Shown: positions 23,677 through 35,797, counted from the first letter of the stretch. The stretch: DNA of 64,000 nt from Favolaschia claudopus (GCA_037176885.1 JAWWNJ010000110.1:744001-808000); one strand, 5' to 3'. Made by a program: numbers and translations. The notes: generated from the letters alone by a model not told the origin.

Positions 23677-23998
23677 GGTGGGGGGAAGGAGGAAGTAAAA
23701 CGGTTGAAAGGTCCCAAAACTTTTCAATTCACTGACTCCATTAACGTAAAGATTGTCGGCCGATCGGCTTTGTCGGCCATCGTAAGCGATCGGACCTGAG
23801 GCTGACGTCGGCCGATGATTGCTTCATCCAACTCTACCTCGAATCGCACGGCGTTTTCTCTGCTTAAATTGCTTGCAAATTATAGCGAAAATGAGATGAC
23901 TCGGCTACTACATACATTCATGTAATCTCATCGTCTAGTAAGTACTTACAGCAGTGTACAACAACTATTTGCGTTTACCTTCCCCGACTTTTCGCCAT
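23677..23998 (-). promoter_or_regulatory. ILV5 promoter region with repeated GTCGGCC motifs
   Basis: 322 bp between ILV5 and the downstream end of the transaldolase gene. Three GTCGGCC occurrences (23755-23761, 23772-23778, 23817-23823) sit within 70 bp together with two CGATCGG stretches, plus a CRE-type TGACGTC at 23813-23819. The spacing suggests clustered binding sites, but no factor can be named from sequence alone. Confidence 0.4.
23733..23738 (+). promoter_or_regulatory. Gcn4/Cpc1-type site TGACTC
   Basis: TGACTC core 57 bp upstream of the ILV5 ATG. Gcn4/CpcA bZIP factors bind TGACTC(A) upstream of amino-acid biosynthesis genes, including ILV genes in other fungi; function here is inferred. 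Confidence 0.4.
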
Positions 23999-25294
23999 TT
24001 ACGAAGACAGCTTCTTGCGCAGGAGCTCTTTGAGTGTCTCTCCGTCCTCGGCAAACTTCTTGATGCCCTCGTGAAGCTTGTCGAACGCCATCTGGTCCTG
24101 CAGGAGTGCCCATCGGAATTCCGGCTCGTTGTCGATGAAGCTGACTTTTGCAATGGGATCAGCCTTTGCAGCTGTACAAAAGCTTGGTTGATGTGGTCAA
24201 GACACTGGACAGACTGCGCTCACCAGCTTGAGAGTCGAGCTTCTTCGGTACGGGCTCAGTGGAGGACTTGAGCTCCTCCAATAGGGCGGGTGCAATCGTC
24301 AAGAAATCTACACCAGCAAGCGACTTGATCTCGCCAATCTGAGAATTGTCCATCAAGATAAATGCACACCCGGTCAGAAACTGTACGGACATTGCGGAAC
24401 GAAGCGCCCATGACGATTGTCTTGTAACCATGCTGCTTGTAGTAATTGAAGATCTTCTTGACGGACTGGACACCAGGGTCCTCGTCGCCCTCGTAGGTCT
24501 TGCCGGTGGACTTCTTGTACCAGTCGAGAATACGACCGACGAAGGGGGAAATCAGAGTAACGCCCGCCTCGGCGCAGGCTACGGCTTGCCCAAAGCCAAA
24601 GAGCAAAGTCAGGTTGCAGTGGATGCCATCGTCCCGCTCCAACTCCCGTGCTGCCTGGATACCTTCCCAAGTTGAAGCGATCTTGATCAAGATACGATCC
24701 TTGTCGATGCCAACCGACTTGTAGAGAGCGATGAGCTCCTTCGCCTGTAGTTATGCCTTCATTAGCACGCTATCACCCAAGTAGATGGATGTGGCGCGCA
24801 CCTTGGCCTTAGTTGCAGCCTTGTCGAAGGAAAGACGAGCATCGACCTCAGTGGAAACTCGGCCGGGGATGATTTTGAGAATTTCTGAGCCGAATTCCAC
24901 CAACTGCAAAATCATGAGACACCCAACTGCAAGCAGTACTTGCTTGCATTACCAGTCGGTCGGTCGCTGCGTTGACTTGGTTGTCTAGGCTGCCGCCTTT
25001 CTCTTTGCCATACTTGACGGCACTATCGATGAGTTTGGCGTAGCCGGACTTGTTGGCAGCGGCCAAGATCAAAGAGGGATTGGTGGTCGCATCCTATCGA
25101 GCAGTTCTTTGAGCTTCAAAGTCATATGGAGGCCACAGCGGCGTACTTGGGGCTTGTAAACGTCGATCGCTTTGTAGAACGTGAGCCGAAGAGACTCGGA
25201 GCAATGTGGGCAGCTTCAACGCACTCTCAAAGTCACCGGAGTCGGATACAACAACGGTTCCGCTCTGCTTGAGTAAATCCAAAGAAGTGGTCAT
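23999..25294 (-). CDS. TAL1: Transaldolase
   Basis: Pentose-phosphate enzyme that transfers dihydroxyacetone units. ATG at 25294 starts [12 protein letters not shown]; stop at 23999. Landmarks: [27 protein letters not shown], the Schiff-base lysine in [43 protein letters not shown], and GASFRN. At least six introns; one small exon of about 23 nt encodes IDVYKPQ between two 50-60 nt introns and is required for a proper N-terminus. The length (about 325 aa) is normal. It lies in the same orientation as ILV5 and UTP22. Confidence 0.93.
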
Positions 25295-25552
25295 GGTGTA
25301 CAAGTAGTTGGATGGTGGTGGTCAAGAAGGAAACCAATTTAAGGCAAGTAATATGTGACGGTTTTTGCATCATCGATCCCATGTTACCCGACTCTGGCCG
25401 GTTTAGTTTCTGCCAGTTTCTGCAGCTTTCTCTTACTGATACCGGAGCTCACAAATTCGAAACGCCTCGCCGAGCTCAAACGAACGTTGTTGTGTCAGGG
25501 ACAGAGCACTCCGATAACAAACCGGCCGGTAGATACCACTAATGTGAATGTG

Positions 25553-28500
25553 CTAAACCTGGACCGTCAGCTCGCGCACCAGACCGGCCCCAAGCCGTTC
25601 GATTTCGCAAAGGATCCCAGCTTCGTTCAAGACAACCAACCCTTTGTCCTTTTCCGTTTCCTTTTGCTGACAAAAAAGTGAGGTTTAGTTCACCGCAATC
25701 TCTCATGTCCGTACCTTTTTCACCGGTGTGCTTGAGAACCCTCCCAAGACCCGGAATGGCCGGGGTTGTCTCAGACTCGGGTCCCAGACGGCACCAAACC
25801 GGTCGCCGCCAAATGGATCACAGAAAATCTTGAACGTGTTGGTGTAAATACGCTAAACGGACGTCATTTACACGAGCTGCATACGCTCAGGTTAACACAC
25901 CTGCAAATCGTCGTATAATAAACGCGCAGGGTCGAATCCCGGTCGCAGAGACTCGTCGGGATCTTCTCGGGGATTCATGTATCGTCCGCCAATGGCCAGG
26001 GATGAGTCGATGTTTTGTGCATATCTTGGCAATGCAGAAGGATCAAGGCGGACAACAAAATCGTAATCATCGGTCGGATGAATGAATATGGCCTGGGAGA
26101 TGAACATCAATTACTGAGGTTGACTGGCGAATGGGAACGAAACTCACCTTTACATCGAGCTCTCCCTCTTCCATATTCTGCAAATAATCACATGTCGCCT
26201 TAGCAAGGGCTCGGACACGATTCGCAACCATGGCATCAGGACCATGCACAGTCCAAACGTTTCCTTCACGGTCAACTTCGGTGGAGATTTTCCATACTCC
26301 CGACCTTGAGTTGTTGGACGCTGGCAGCGGGTCTCCTGCTGCCGACTCCGGGCCGTACAGGGGAACAAAAAGGCCCTCCTCCCATTTCCAGTCCTTCAAA
26401 AACTGAACGACACTTGCAAACCCGCGCTCTTTACTCCCTGGAACACCCGATCGCTCTATGAAGCCACTGTCCGGCTCCAGATGAAGATCGCTACCGTCTC
26501 CGACGAATGCGCTTGCACAGAGTATCTCCACGACCTCTTCCGAGATGTGACCATGTAGAACCCAATGTGATGCTAACCATCGTTTCACGAGCCGGACAGT
26601 GGGCGAATAAGCAGAAAAACGGTGGTTTAGCGCCGTGATAGCGCGATGATGACGCGGGGCATGAATGAAGCGCCGCAGGTAAACTTCCTTAGCATCGACG
26701 GCCTCTTGATTTGCCTTGCCCTTCTTCTTTTGAGATGGAAAATTAATATGCGGCAGCGCGCCTTTGCCAGTAATCAGACGGTCCAAAAGCGTGGCTTCGC
26801 GATCGTGCCAAATGCGCGCAGAAAAAGCCCACCCTTCGGGAGTGACAATATCCAACCTGGAGACGTCTTGTATCTCGGAGGTGGTCACGCCATCGTCGAC
26901 CACAACCCTGGCTTTCAGACCTTTCACAGACGACATCAGAGCCATTGCTATTCGTTCGAAGAACGCCAGCTTGATCTTCTGAATCGCCCGTAGCTCATCC
27001 GGCCACTTGGCGGATTTTTCGAATTGCAGGATCATCTCCATCGAGGGCAAATAGCGTGCATTCTGTGGCAGTGACTGCGCCAGAGATTCGGATAGCGGAA
27101 CAGGACTGAACACGCTGGCATAACGCAGCTGTTCGGAAACGGGGCTGACAACAGCCAGACTCAGAGGAAGTTGTTCGTTGAGGGCTTTCAGCGCTTTGAC
27201 GAGACTATCAAAGGCCACCATGGCACCTTTGAACCCGACCGCGACTCCGGAGCCCATGTACACCCGCGAGACTGCTTCAGAAAGCTTGGTGACCTGATCA
27301 AACCCACTCTGCCAACTTTGCACCGCCGTGGCATCGAGGTTGAAATGGCGATGCAGGACATGTCTTACAATCATGGCAGGCACACGAGATCGTTCGTCTG
27401 CGGATTTGATGTCCCAGACCACGCTCTCGATGATGCGGCCGTCTTTGAAGCGCCGAAGCTCGGCCTTGTCGCCCCAGAATTCACGAAAGTGCTCGGCGAT
27501 ACTGGGATCCGACTCTTCCGCAGCCGGGCCATGGTCAACAAGGCGAAGAGCATTTTGCGGGTCATGAATAAGACCAATGTATAGAACATTGGGACTTGTT
27601 GGCAGGGCTTGCGACAGCGGCCGCGTGGACGGGGACGAATGGAGTATTGCCAGTGCGTTTACTCGGTTACCTAGTCCTTCCCGGAGGAGAGCTGGCATGG
27701 AGGAGATCAGGGCGTTAGCCGGAGAGCCAATGTCGAGGGTCGAATGCAGAGACGAGGAGCGTGGCTGGGCGGAGGAAATATCAACTCTGTTAAGAATCGT
27801 GTCAAACAGATTCAACTCAAATGCCAAGTAGCTTTACCGAATGACGGTGTCAAATCGTGTCAACAAGTCGCGTTTGTCTTGCAGGAAGACGTTGGAGAAC
27901 AGATCATTAGCAACGGATGTGGCATTCAACTCCTCCAGAGTCTTGCGGGCATCAGTTCGTAGCTGAGAATGACTCAGTGACACCAGGCTAGATTCATAGA
28001 TATAAGATCATACCAGCTGCAAAGAGCCGATGGGAACACCCGCTAGAACATTCAACGTAGAAGATGAATCCACTAGCACAGCTTCGTGGTGTGCTTCATA
28101 CTCCTCTGGTGGAAACTATAACAGTAAATGTCGGTGAGTTTGAGATGAAAGAAATGACATACTCTGTGACCTTGATTGGCTTTGTGGAAGGCAGCCGTTT
28201 TTTCGAAATCATGTCTCGCTTCTTGGAAAGTGAGCACGAACCTATCACAACAGTCAAAAAAACGTACACAAAAAGTCCAGCGCCGCCCTGAAGAGCTGAT
28301 ATGAGCTGAGTCCTCGTCCCAGAGGCTTTCTCTTGGCCTTGTTGACCGATTCCTCGCCGAAAACCAACAATCCCAACAGAACAGTCCAGAATGATCCCAG
28401 GCTATCAAAACCACGCACACACAAACGAGAACCTTCCCCGTAGCCGCGTTGATTAGCCCATACCCGCAGAAGAGTGAGAGCGTCTCCGAAAGATGGGGTA

Positions 28501-29708
28501 TGTTCGTTGAGGGTGAACGCAGATAGCAGGTGGGCTCTCGGAATGAGAGCCGTGAGTAAAGCCGAATTATACAGCGGAGTGGGGATTGATTCAGGATCGC
28601 CATTAGCCGAGATTCGGAAATTCGAGTGTGAAGGGGAGAGGCGTTGTAGAGGGATGCGAGAGTTTGCAGGTAAGACTGGGACGATGCAAACTCGTGCATT
28701 GAGCTTGGTGAAATCGTCGTGCGTTTCATCTAAGGCTGTCAAGTCAAGTGCGTAATCATATAGAGAGATGGTCACCTTTTCGAGGCTCAAGCACCAATTT
28801 GGTGAGCCGTGGATCGTTGGACGCCGATTGGTATGCAACCTCAACGTTCAAACGCTTGGAGCTCTGAATTGCGTCCGCGAGGGTCGCGAGGTAGAAAGCC
28901 CGTTTGTGGAAAAAACGGCCGTTCAGATAATCCTTCTCTTGAAATAAATCCTTCGCAGCAAGGTCAAACGATAGCATATAGATATATCAGAGACTCACGG
29001 ACGGCATTTCGACGGCCAAGTCTATCCCAAACTTGCACCCATCCTTGGCCTTGACACTGATCTTGTTAGGCCAACTTCCAACCATTGTTATGTCGCTAGG
29101 TTTTTCAAAAGCAACTTTCCAATTTGTGTCCTCCAATGGTTGAGGCAGACAGAATGGCACCGAGACGCCTTTCTTAATCAATTTACGAGCTGCTTCGAGG
29201 GGATGTTGAGGTGCGACCGAGGGCAGATTAGTGAGGACCCCATGCAAAGTCTGAAGAAAACGGTCCAAGGGAGGGATTCTAGCAGCTTTCGGTCGAACGG
29301 TGGGTAAAAGAGCGTCGACCTGAGATAATAATAATGTGGGATGAAAGCAACAAAGATAACTGCAACCATACCTGGAGTTTGAATGTGCTCGATTTGAAAA
29401 GGCTGGATGCATCCTTAATCACTCTGAGCTCTTCGCCGGACGGCGGGAGCTTCGGCTTCGTACCAGGGCCAGTACTTTCCGCAACAGGTGCCGTCATGTT
29501 TTGAGCCATTTCTATACCCCCCCACTCATCATCTTCGCCGGCGTCGACCTCAGATTCGTCTTCTCCTACATCGGAAACGGCGTCCAAGTCGTCTTCGCTT
29601 AATTTACGCGTCTACGATTTGTGAGGAAGAGAAGCAGCGAGCCACCGAAGACAGTACTTTACGAGGCTTCACGTCGCCGTCCCGTTTGCGCTTCAGGTTG
29701 AGGGCCAT
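25553..29708 (-). CDS. UTP22: U3 snoRNP protein Utp22 / Nrap
   Basis: Large (>1,100 aa) multi-exon gene starting MALNLKRKR at 29708. Nrap hallmarks are PPLDRFLQTLHGVL, KAKDGCKFGIDLAVEMP, the LFQEKDYLNGRFFHKRAFYL block, EFWGDKAELRRFKDGRI, PTVRLVKRWLASHWVL and HPTDDYDFVVRLDP. Utp22 is part of the UTP-C complex with Rrp7 in the small-subunit processome. The last exon (25553-25666) follows an intron at 25667-25714 and encodes VVLNEAGILCEIERLG, matching the conserved Nrap C-terminus, so the in-frame stop just past 25715 is intronic. An acidic patch (DVGEDESEVDAGEDDEW) lies near the N-terminus. Confidence 0.9.
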
Positions 29709-30401
29709 GGAGGAGATGGTCGAAAAAATCGCATCAAATTGATCGGCATCTCCCGACAGCCTGAACAACTGTTGAATTGCTGCTACTCCGCCATGTCACT
29801 TCAAGTTCCTCTGCGGCAACGTACACTAGTGAATATAATCTATCGCTCCCGCGACCTACCCCCGATGGCAGTCTTCTTGATGCTACGACCACCGACGTTC
29901 TGCCTTGATGATCGCATTATGGTGTTCAACGACCGCCGCTGCGCTGATTCTCAGTGACCGACAGGTATTGGATGACGGTAAAAAGACATCCAGAACGCTC
30001 GAGAGTTATTGCATCCACGACCCACTATCTACAATGCGCAAACGGATTGCTGCGGTCATCTTTGACTTCGTTTGGGTGGGGGCCGATCATATCAATGCAC
30101 TGTCGTCCTCGTACTTAGCACGCCACTCCATCTGACACTACGATGCGCGACTGTTGCTGGCCACCTTTCATCCACTTCTGAACCAGCAGTAGCTTGTAGC
30201 TTGTGCGATATGAAGAGGCTTCCGAAGAGCAGGTGTGCACACATCTGCCTGGTTCCCAATCAACTGACCCATCTTGCCGCTTGCGGATATATTTTGGCGG
30301 TGCTGTCATCACAGAGAGATGGTGAGTATAGTATAAATGGCTCAAGCGCCGTAAGCTCTCTCTGTCCTCCACGTCCTCGTTCCCGCCAATACGACTCGGA
30401 G
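29709..30401. other. Divergent intergenic region with TATA box for the 7-TM gene
   Basis: 693 bp between UTP22 (minus) and the first 7-TM gene (plus). TATAAA at 30332-30337 is 65 bp upstream of the 7-TM ATG. Open frames in this stretch have no coherent product. Confidence 0.5.
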
Positions 30402-31759
30402 ATGGGTGACCAGGTGTTTCCCCTGGAACGGTCTTGGTATGTGGGAAACACCATCTTCGCGATCCTATACGCAAGTTCAAACTGCCCTGTGCGTCTGAGT
30501 TTCTCCGGTACTGAACGGTTTCTTAGGGAATCGAGCTATGCATGTTCTTCATGTCGGCTTACTTCTTGTGGAACACCAAAAAACCCGACAAGAACCGATC
30601 TTTCTACATCATCTATGGCGCGGCTTTGTTGGTGTTCATTACCATCGCGATGGCTTGTAATCTCTTTTTCGGACAAATGATGTGGATCGGTGAGTAGGGA
30701 TTTCTGGAGAGCCGAGACAGCTTCACGAGCTGCCGTTGGGAACAGAACATAGAGACGTTCCAGGAGGTCCCGTCCAGTTCTTCTCCGACAATATCGCTGC
30801 GTGGTACAACACCTTTGGGACAGCAGCCGATGTGACGGCGAATGTACTTGGAGACGGACTCATGGTGAGAGCAGCCAAATTTTCATTTGTTTTATTTAAC
30901 ACGGCACAAGCTCTATCGATGCTACATGTTTTGGTGCAACACCAGCGTCTGGGTTGTCGTGTTTCCTGCTCTCATCTTCCTAGCCTCGACAGGTATATTC
31001 CTTCACTCCGTTGTTTGACGCTTGCTTCATTTCTTCGCCTAGCCATGGGAATTGCTGCGACCATTCAAAGCGGTCTTCCGGGCAACGATTTCTTTCACGG
31101 CGTCACTGTGTCATTCACAACACCATGGCTGTCACTGACCATCGCGTTCAATGTCATAACAACAGCCATGATCGCATTCAGACTGTTTGCCGTGAGTCGT
31201 AGCATGAGAAGTGTGCTTGACAAGGAACGGGCCGAGGTATATACCGGGGTCATCGCCATTCTAGTCGAATCCGCCGCGCCCTTCTCCATCCTCGGCATCG
31301 TATATCTCGTCCTATATGTCAGAGGCGACCCGCAGGCCCTCGCTCTGGCTGATATCTGGGGAAGCTGTGCGTGCATGTTCTTACTTTAAAAGTGATTTCT
31401 GACTGGTAATACTTGATACAGTTGTTGTAAGTCGCCGTATGCGTTCACACCGTTTTAGCACTGAGTTTGCTCCCGACCAGGCCTTGTCGCCACAAGCAAT
31501 TATTTTACGAGTTTCGATGGGATCTGCGTGGTCAAAAAAGACTGTAACACAGTACGGCACCAATACTGCTGTCGTTTTCACGGAAAGCTACATTCCCGGA
31601 CCCGAAAGTTATACGAGTTATAGAAGTCATAACACTCCTCTGCATACGTTTGGAATGGACTCTGTCACCTCGAAGTCTGGCTACACTGCCGGGGATTTGT
31701 CAAGAAAATCTCGGGAGCTCGACTCGCGGGGAAGCGAGATTGTACTGGGAACAGTTTAA
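30402..31759 (+). CDS. Seven-TM membrane protein, basidiomycete family (paralogue A)
   Basis: Seven exons (30402-30470, 30527-30689, 30746-30864, 30911-30992, 31043-31366, 31422-31426, 31481-31759) sum to 347 codons. About seven hydrophobic segments: FAILYGIELCMFF; AALLVFITIAMACNLFFG; a loop with AAWYNTFGTAADVTANVLGD; VWVVVFPALIFLAST; LSLTIAFNVITTAMIAFRLF; YTGVIAILVESAAPFSILG; ALSPQAIILRV. The cytosolic tail is Ser/Tyr-rich. The paralogue at 34486-35797 starts with the same MGDQVF.LERSWY.GN block. Topology resembles an orphan receptor, but no ligand or GPCR motif is recognisable. Intron 1 has a GC donor and exon 6 is only 5 nt. Confidence 0.75.
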
Positions 31760-32048
31760 GTGTCAACATGTACTATACCCAGAATTTGCAAATAATTGTA
31801 GCCATAATATACCCCGAACGGAAGAGAATCTGAAATCCTCGTGGACATGAAGACTCGCCAGCGCATCAAGTTCGTTTGCGCAGGCTAAACAACAGCAACA
31901 CTGACACCAGTCGCTGAAATCGTACTCGGCCGCCGTGTCAACTTGACAGTGAGAGCTAGACGATGGAGGTGTCTCATTTGATATAAATTCGAGATCCGAG
32001 TTTGCACTGGACGTTCAAGAACAGAAAAATTCGATTCGCTCCGCTGTA

Positions 32049-33053
32049 CTAAACGGTCTGATACTGATACATATAGAGCCCTGATGAGTCGCGTCAGTGT
32101 CGAATGACAGAGCAAAGAAGCATGGAAGGATACCCGAAGCTTTATCCCCGTTGCCCATGACATCAATTTTGCAGCCGGGTGTTGAACACTTAAATTCGAA
32201 TGTCTGATAGGTGCCAGCAAGACAGTGATAACCAGGCAATCGGTGGGTTTCCCCAAAAGCAACGGGCAAGGATCCCAGCAATGTTCCGCCTGTAGGACGA
32301 GTAGCATAGGATAGCTTCTGCATATTCAACTTCTTCTTCAGCGGATATGACCAGATTTCGATAGTCGCTGGTTCGTCTTGAATGTGGTCGTGTGACTCCT
32401 CGCGAGGAGGGACCGTGATAGACATACTGCAATTCTCCATACCGAAATCCGCCACTCTGAACTGAGCAACGGTGGACATCTGGAAAACGGAGTCAGAATC
32501 GATACTGGGGGAAAGTGAAAAACGAGACCGTAGGAGTAACCAACAAATGCCGCTGGTACTCGGGAACCATGCCGTCCGCTATAGGCCGCATTAGCCCGTA
32601 AGGGGGAAAAACTTTGTGGGGTTCGGTAGCAGATATCTGAACGAATGCCCGTGCATGGTTCACAATGGGATCATGTTTAGAGCTCTTAAGCGGCGTTTGG
32701 GCATAGAGCTCAGCAAGATTCACGTAGGGACTGCGAATTTCCAGATCGTCGTCTTCAGCGCCGGGCACCTTGTTGCGAACGGAGTGCTGCTGGACACCGA
32801 GGTAGAGGATGAGCAACAGGTCGATAACTGTGCATAGTAATATAATCAAGGTAGCGAGGCGAACGAGACGATCCAGGCGAAAGACCGTTCGAGGCAGAGG
32901 CTCTAAAGCTGCACAACGTGAGCGATAATGCCATGGCGGTTACGGGCAATGCTGACCAGTTTCTTTGCTTGTGTCGTCGAGGAGAGCCGTGTACTCCTCG
33001 TCCGATTCACGAGGCGTCGAAGGACTCTGGGGAGGCAGTGGGGTGTAATTCAT
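32049..33053 (-). CDS. Single-pass membrane protein with But2-like C-terminal domain
   Basis: Four exons (32944-33053, 32541-32901, 32134-32479, 32049-32080) sum to 283 codons. A short cytosolic part (MNYTPLPPQSPSTPRESDEE) is followed by one TM segment (TLIILLCTVIDLLLILYL), a linker with NLAELY, and a beta-rich domain with RVADFGMENCSMSITVP, WSYPLKKKLN, TFEFKCSTPGCKIDVMGNG and the end motif LYMYQYQTV. This layout recurs in many Agaricomycete paralogues and resembles the But2/ubiquitin-3-binding C-terminal fold; the cell-wall or surface role is unknown. The first intron (32902-32943) was placed by reading frame. Confidence 0.65.
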
Positions 33054-33501
33054 GCCGGTGAGGAGAATGGTCGAGAGTTTGGGAAATTGCGGGATACATA
33101 AGATCGATAAATCTATGAAGTTTACCTAGCTGGAAGTGGTTGGGAATGAAGCTCGGGCCGATCAAAGTCGGCGCCCATCTTGGCCAAATTGGGACAAGTC
33201 AACTTCCATCTCATCTTCTTCTACCGCAAAAACGCAATGCCAGTCCCTCCATTTCTGTTTGATAGTCATCGGGCTATGTGTTTCCAGTGTGTTTCCGTAC
33301 ACTAGCGCACGAAATCGCTGCTATTTCCGCTGCTATTTCTTTGGTCATTTCTTGCTCCGGGCTCTGACCCCCCGACACCTTTGTGCACGGCAATGTTGGG
33401 TCGGACGATAGAACGAGTTTCGTTGCAACTGTGGCAAATATTCCAATTGGCTCCATGCTTAGCTACAGTGAGGTACCATACGCCCTCTTCAAGTTAACAT
33501 T
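33054..33501. other. Divergent intergenic region
   Basis: 448 bp between the But2-like gene (minus) and UstYa-like gene 1 (plus). It should hold both promoters. No repeat or RNA gene seen; small ORFs here are not supported. Confidence 0.5.
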
Positions 33502-34216
33502 ATGCATCTTGTTCTGCTGGCCCTGCTGTGTCTCGCTGCGACAAAGATAGGCGGCATCGTATGGCTTCGTCGAGACTTTGTCTCGAAAACATACAGTAGG
33601 TTGTTGCCCTTGACCCAGTTTCCGTTCACTCATGCGTTCGACGCCAGCATTTGTCGGGGAAGACTACCCCCGCGTCTGGCCCATAAAATGGCCAGAAAGA
33701 CAGGTTCTAATCCCTGTTCACGACACTGTTAGATATCAGCTCGAGACAGACGATGGCGCTGCCGAGTGGTCTGCTTCGCTGCCCGGAGATGGCATAATAT
33801 ATCTAGGAGAATGTCGACCATACACCATCGGCATGTTTCATCAAATACGGTGAGCTTGAAACAGTCGAGTGCCATAGTACTATGTATGCTCAATGTTCAA
33901 GGTGCTTGGATATTCTGCGGAAAGCTTTGGTTGGTGTTCAGTCACGAAATACTTCCATACCACACGACCCGGTAAACCGGGATATTGCTCGCCATTGTGT
34001 CCGTTCTTGCTGTTTAGTTTCACGCTGCCGACTCAATTCGCACTCATCTAGATGGGATATTTGAGGCAAATGGTCCTATGCCGTTCGCGCTCGTACATAG
34101 ACCCAGTTCTGGGTTATCCGCAGCCGAATGCGCATCCAGACACCGACCAATGCCGCGACTGGACGGCAGTGTACCAGGAGGCCAAATGGACTCATCAACG
34201 TTGTGGCAAAACGTAA
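33502..34216 (+). CDS. UstYa/DUF3328 family protein 1
   Basis: Four exons (33502-33595, 33648-33849, 33902-33998, 34052-34216) sum to 186 codons. A TM anchor (LVLLALLCLAATKIGGIVW) is followed by VGEDYPRVWPI, EWSASLPGDGIIYLGE, GMFHQIRCLDILRKAL and RHCMGYLRQMVLCRS, then DTDQCRDWTAVYQEA. These are the UstYa signatures. In ascomycete RiPP pathways (ustiloxin, asperipin, cyclochlorotine) UstYa proteins act as copper-dependent oxidases that cyclise or hydroxylate peptides using HxxHC motifs. Here the first motif is HQIRC and the second lacks its first His, so catalysis is uncertain. Confidence 0.75.
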
Positions 34217-34485
34217 GCGACGCCTTCTAGTCATGAATTACTCACCGAGAATGTTGTGGGTAGCTGATTTATATTCTCTGTGGCTGATCTACTACATTGA
34301 TATGAATGGTGGCGGTTGTCACGAAGACCACGAAGACGCGTGAACGTATCGACTTGCGTTATGGATTCATGTAAAGACGTTAAACAACATGGGCTACCAA
34401 GGTACCAGAAAGCTTAGTACATGAAGGATTACACAACGAATGATCTTCACGAAACCCCGACTAATCGTACAGGTGAAGATTTGTT

Positions 34486-35797
34486 TTAGACATGCGACGA
34501 TGAGCTGCGAGACTTGGCGTCCCTATCTCCCTCCAAATCGTTGGTCGCATTGTCGATTACGGACAGCTCCATTCCCGATTCCAGGCGATTGAACGTTTCC
34601 TTGGTCCACGCTCCGCCCATAGCGATTCGGAGAACGATTGCTTGAGGAGAGAGGGCCTGAAGAGGCAGAAGGTTAGGACTAACTCGTTGTCTTCACGAAG
34701 TGAAACACACCACGAAAGCCTTAACGACCATGACGATGAGCCTCAGCGATCAATGGGCCTGAGAAAGAAAACACTTACCCCCCAGATATCCGCAAAGGCC
34801 AATGACTCGGGAATCTCTTTGACGTAAAGTGCTAGATAGCAAACCCCGAGCACGGTAAACGGAAGCGCCGACTCCACCAGAATGGCAAGAAGGCCCGTGT
34901 ATCGGTTTGTTGCTTCCCTCCCGACTACTTTGTTCATCCTGTAATGCACAGAAAGCAGTCTTGTCACGATCATGGCAGTCACCACAATATTGAACACGAT
35001 GGTGAGGACTGAAAAGACGTCAGAACGCGGTAGGTACGACACGGGAGAGAGAGAAACCCAGCCAGGGAATCCCAAAATTGACGGCCGTCCCCTTGAAGAA
35101 GTCGCCGCTTGGAAGGCCACTCTGGATGGTAGTAGTAATTCCCATGGCTTGCGACTCGGTCAGTGTCATTCGTCCTCCTGATTTCAGAACAAGTCTCTCA
35201 CCGACAGAGCCGAGATATAAGAGAACAGGAAATACCATTGCCAGCGGCGAGTGTCCCCAGAAGACATGGCAGCGATAGAGCTGGAAATTTGCGCTCGATT
35301 TTTTCTTTCTTTTTCAATTCCATGATCAAAACTGCTCACCATCATTCCATCGCCTAGAACATTTGCAGTTACGTCGGCTGCGGTTCCCAAGGTATTGTAC
35401 CATGCAGCTATATTTTCGCCGAAGTACGCGGCTGGGCCACCCTCGAAGTCTCGGTGCTCTGTTTTGACTCATTTTGTATTTATCTGCACACTCTTCTTAA
35501 AGTTCGGCTCACCAATCCACATCGCTTGCCCGAAGAATAGATTACACGCCAGAGCGACGGTGATGAAGCAGAGCAGAGCCGTCGAGAATACAATGTTGAA
35601 CGTTCTCGTTCTCCGGCTCCCTTCACTTGTATTCAGAGACAAGTATATAGTTTGAAAGTACATTGATAGCTGTAATCCTATTTTGTGCACATTTTAGTTT
35701 ACACTCGATTAAGGTGGAGGCTGATACCGTATAGGATTGCAAAGAACGCGTTTCCTATGTACCATGATCTCTCAAGCTGGAACACTTGATCGCCCAT
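34486..35797 (-). CDS. Seven-TM membrane protein, basidiomycete family (paralogue B)
   Basis: Paralogue of 30402-31759 on the opposite strand. ATG at 35797 begins MGDQVFQLERSWYIGN, almost identical to paralogue A. Shared blocks continue: NAFFAILYGLQLSMYF; LLCFITVALACNLFFGQAMWIG; LGTAADVTANVLGDGMM; MGITTTIQSGLPSGDFFKG; IVVTAMIVTRLLSVHYRM; YTGLLAILVESALPFTVLG; ALSPQAIVLRIAMGGAWT. The tail is shorter and acidic (ending SSSSHV). Introns fall at equivalent positions, but here a normal GT donor replaces the GC donor of paralogue A. The pair brackets the But2-like and UstYa-1 genes. Confidence 0.75.

Noticed and set aside
25700..25714. UTP22 stop codon just after the VKK codons
   Set aside because: The stop lies inside a 48-nt intron (25667-25714); the next exon encodes the conserved Nrap C-terminus VVLNEAGILCEIERLG.
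25925..25945. tRNA B-box-like GGTCGAATCCCGG
   Set aside because: It is inside UTP22 coding sequence with no cloverleaf or A box in position.
32957..33053. First exon of the But2-like gene ending at 32957 (GTCAGC donor)
   Set aside because: Gives the wrong frame for the TM segment. A GTAACC donor after 32944 with the acceptor before 32901 gives an exact 283-codon sum.
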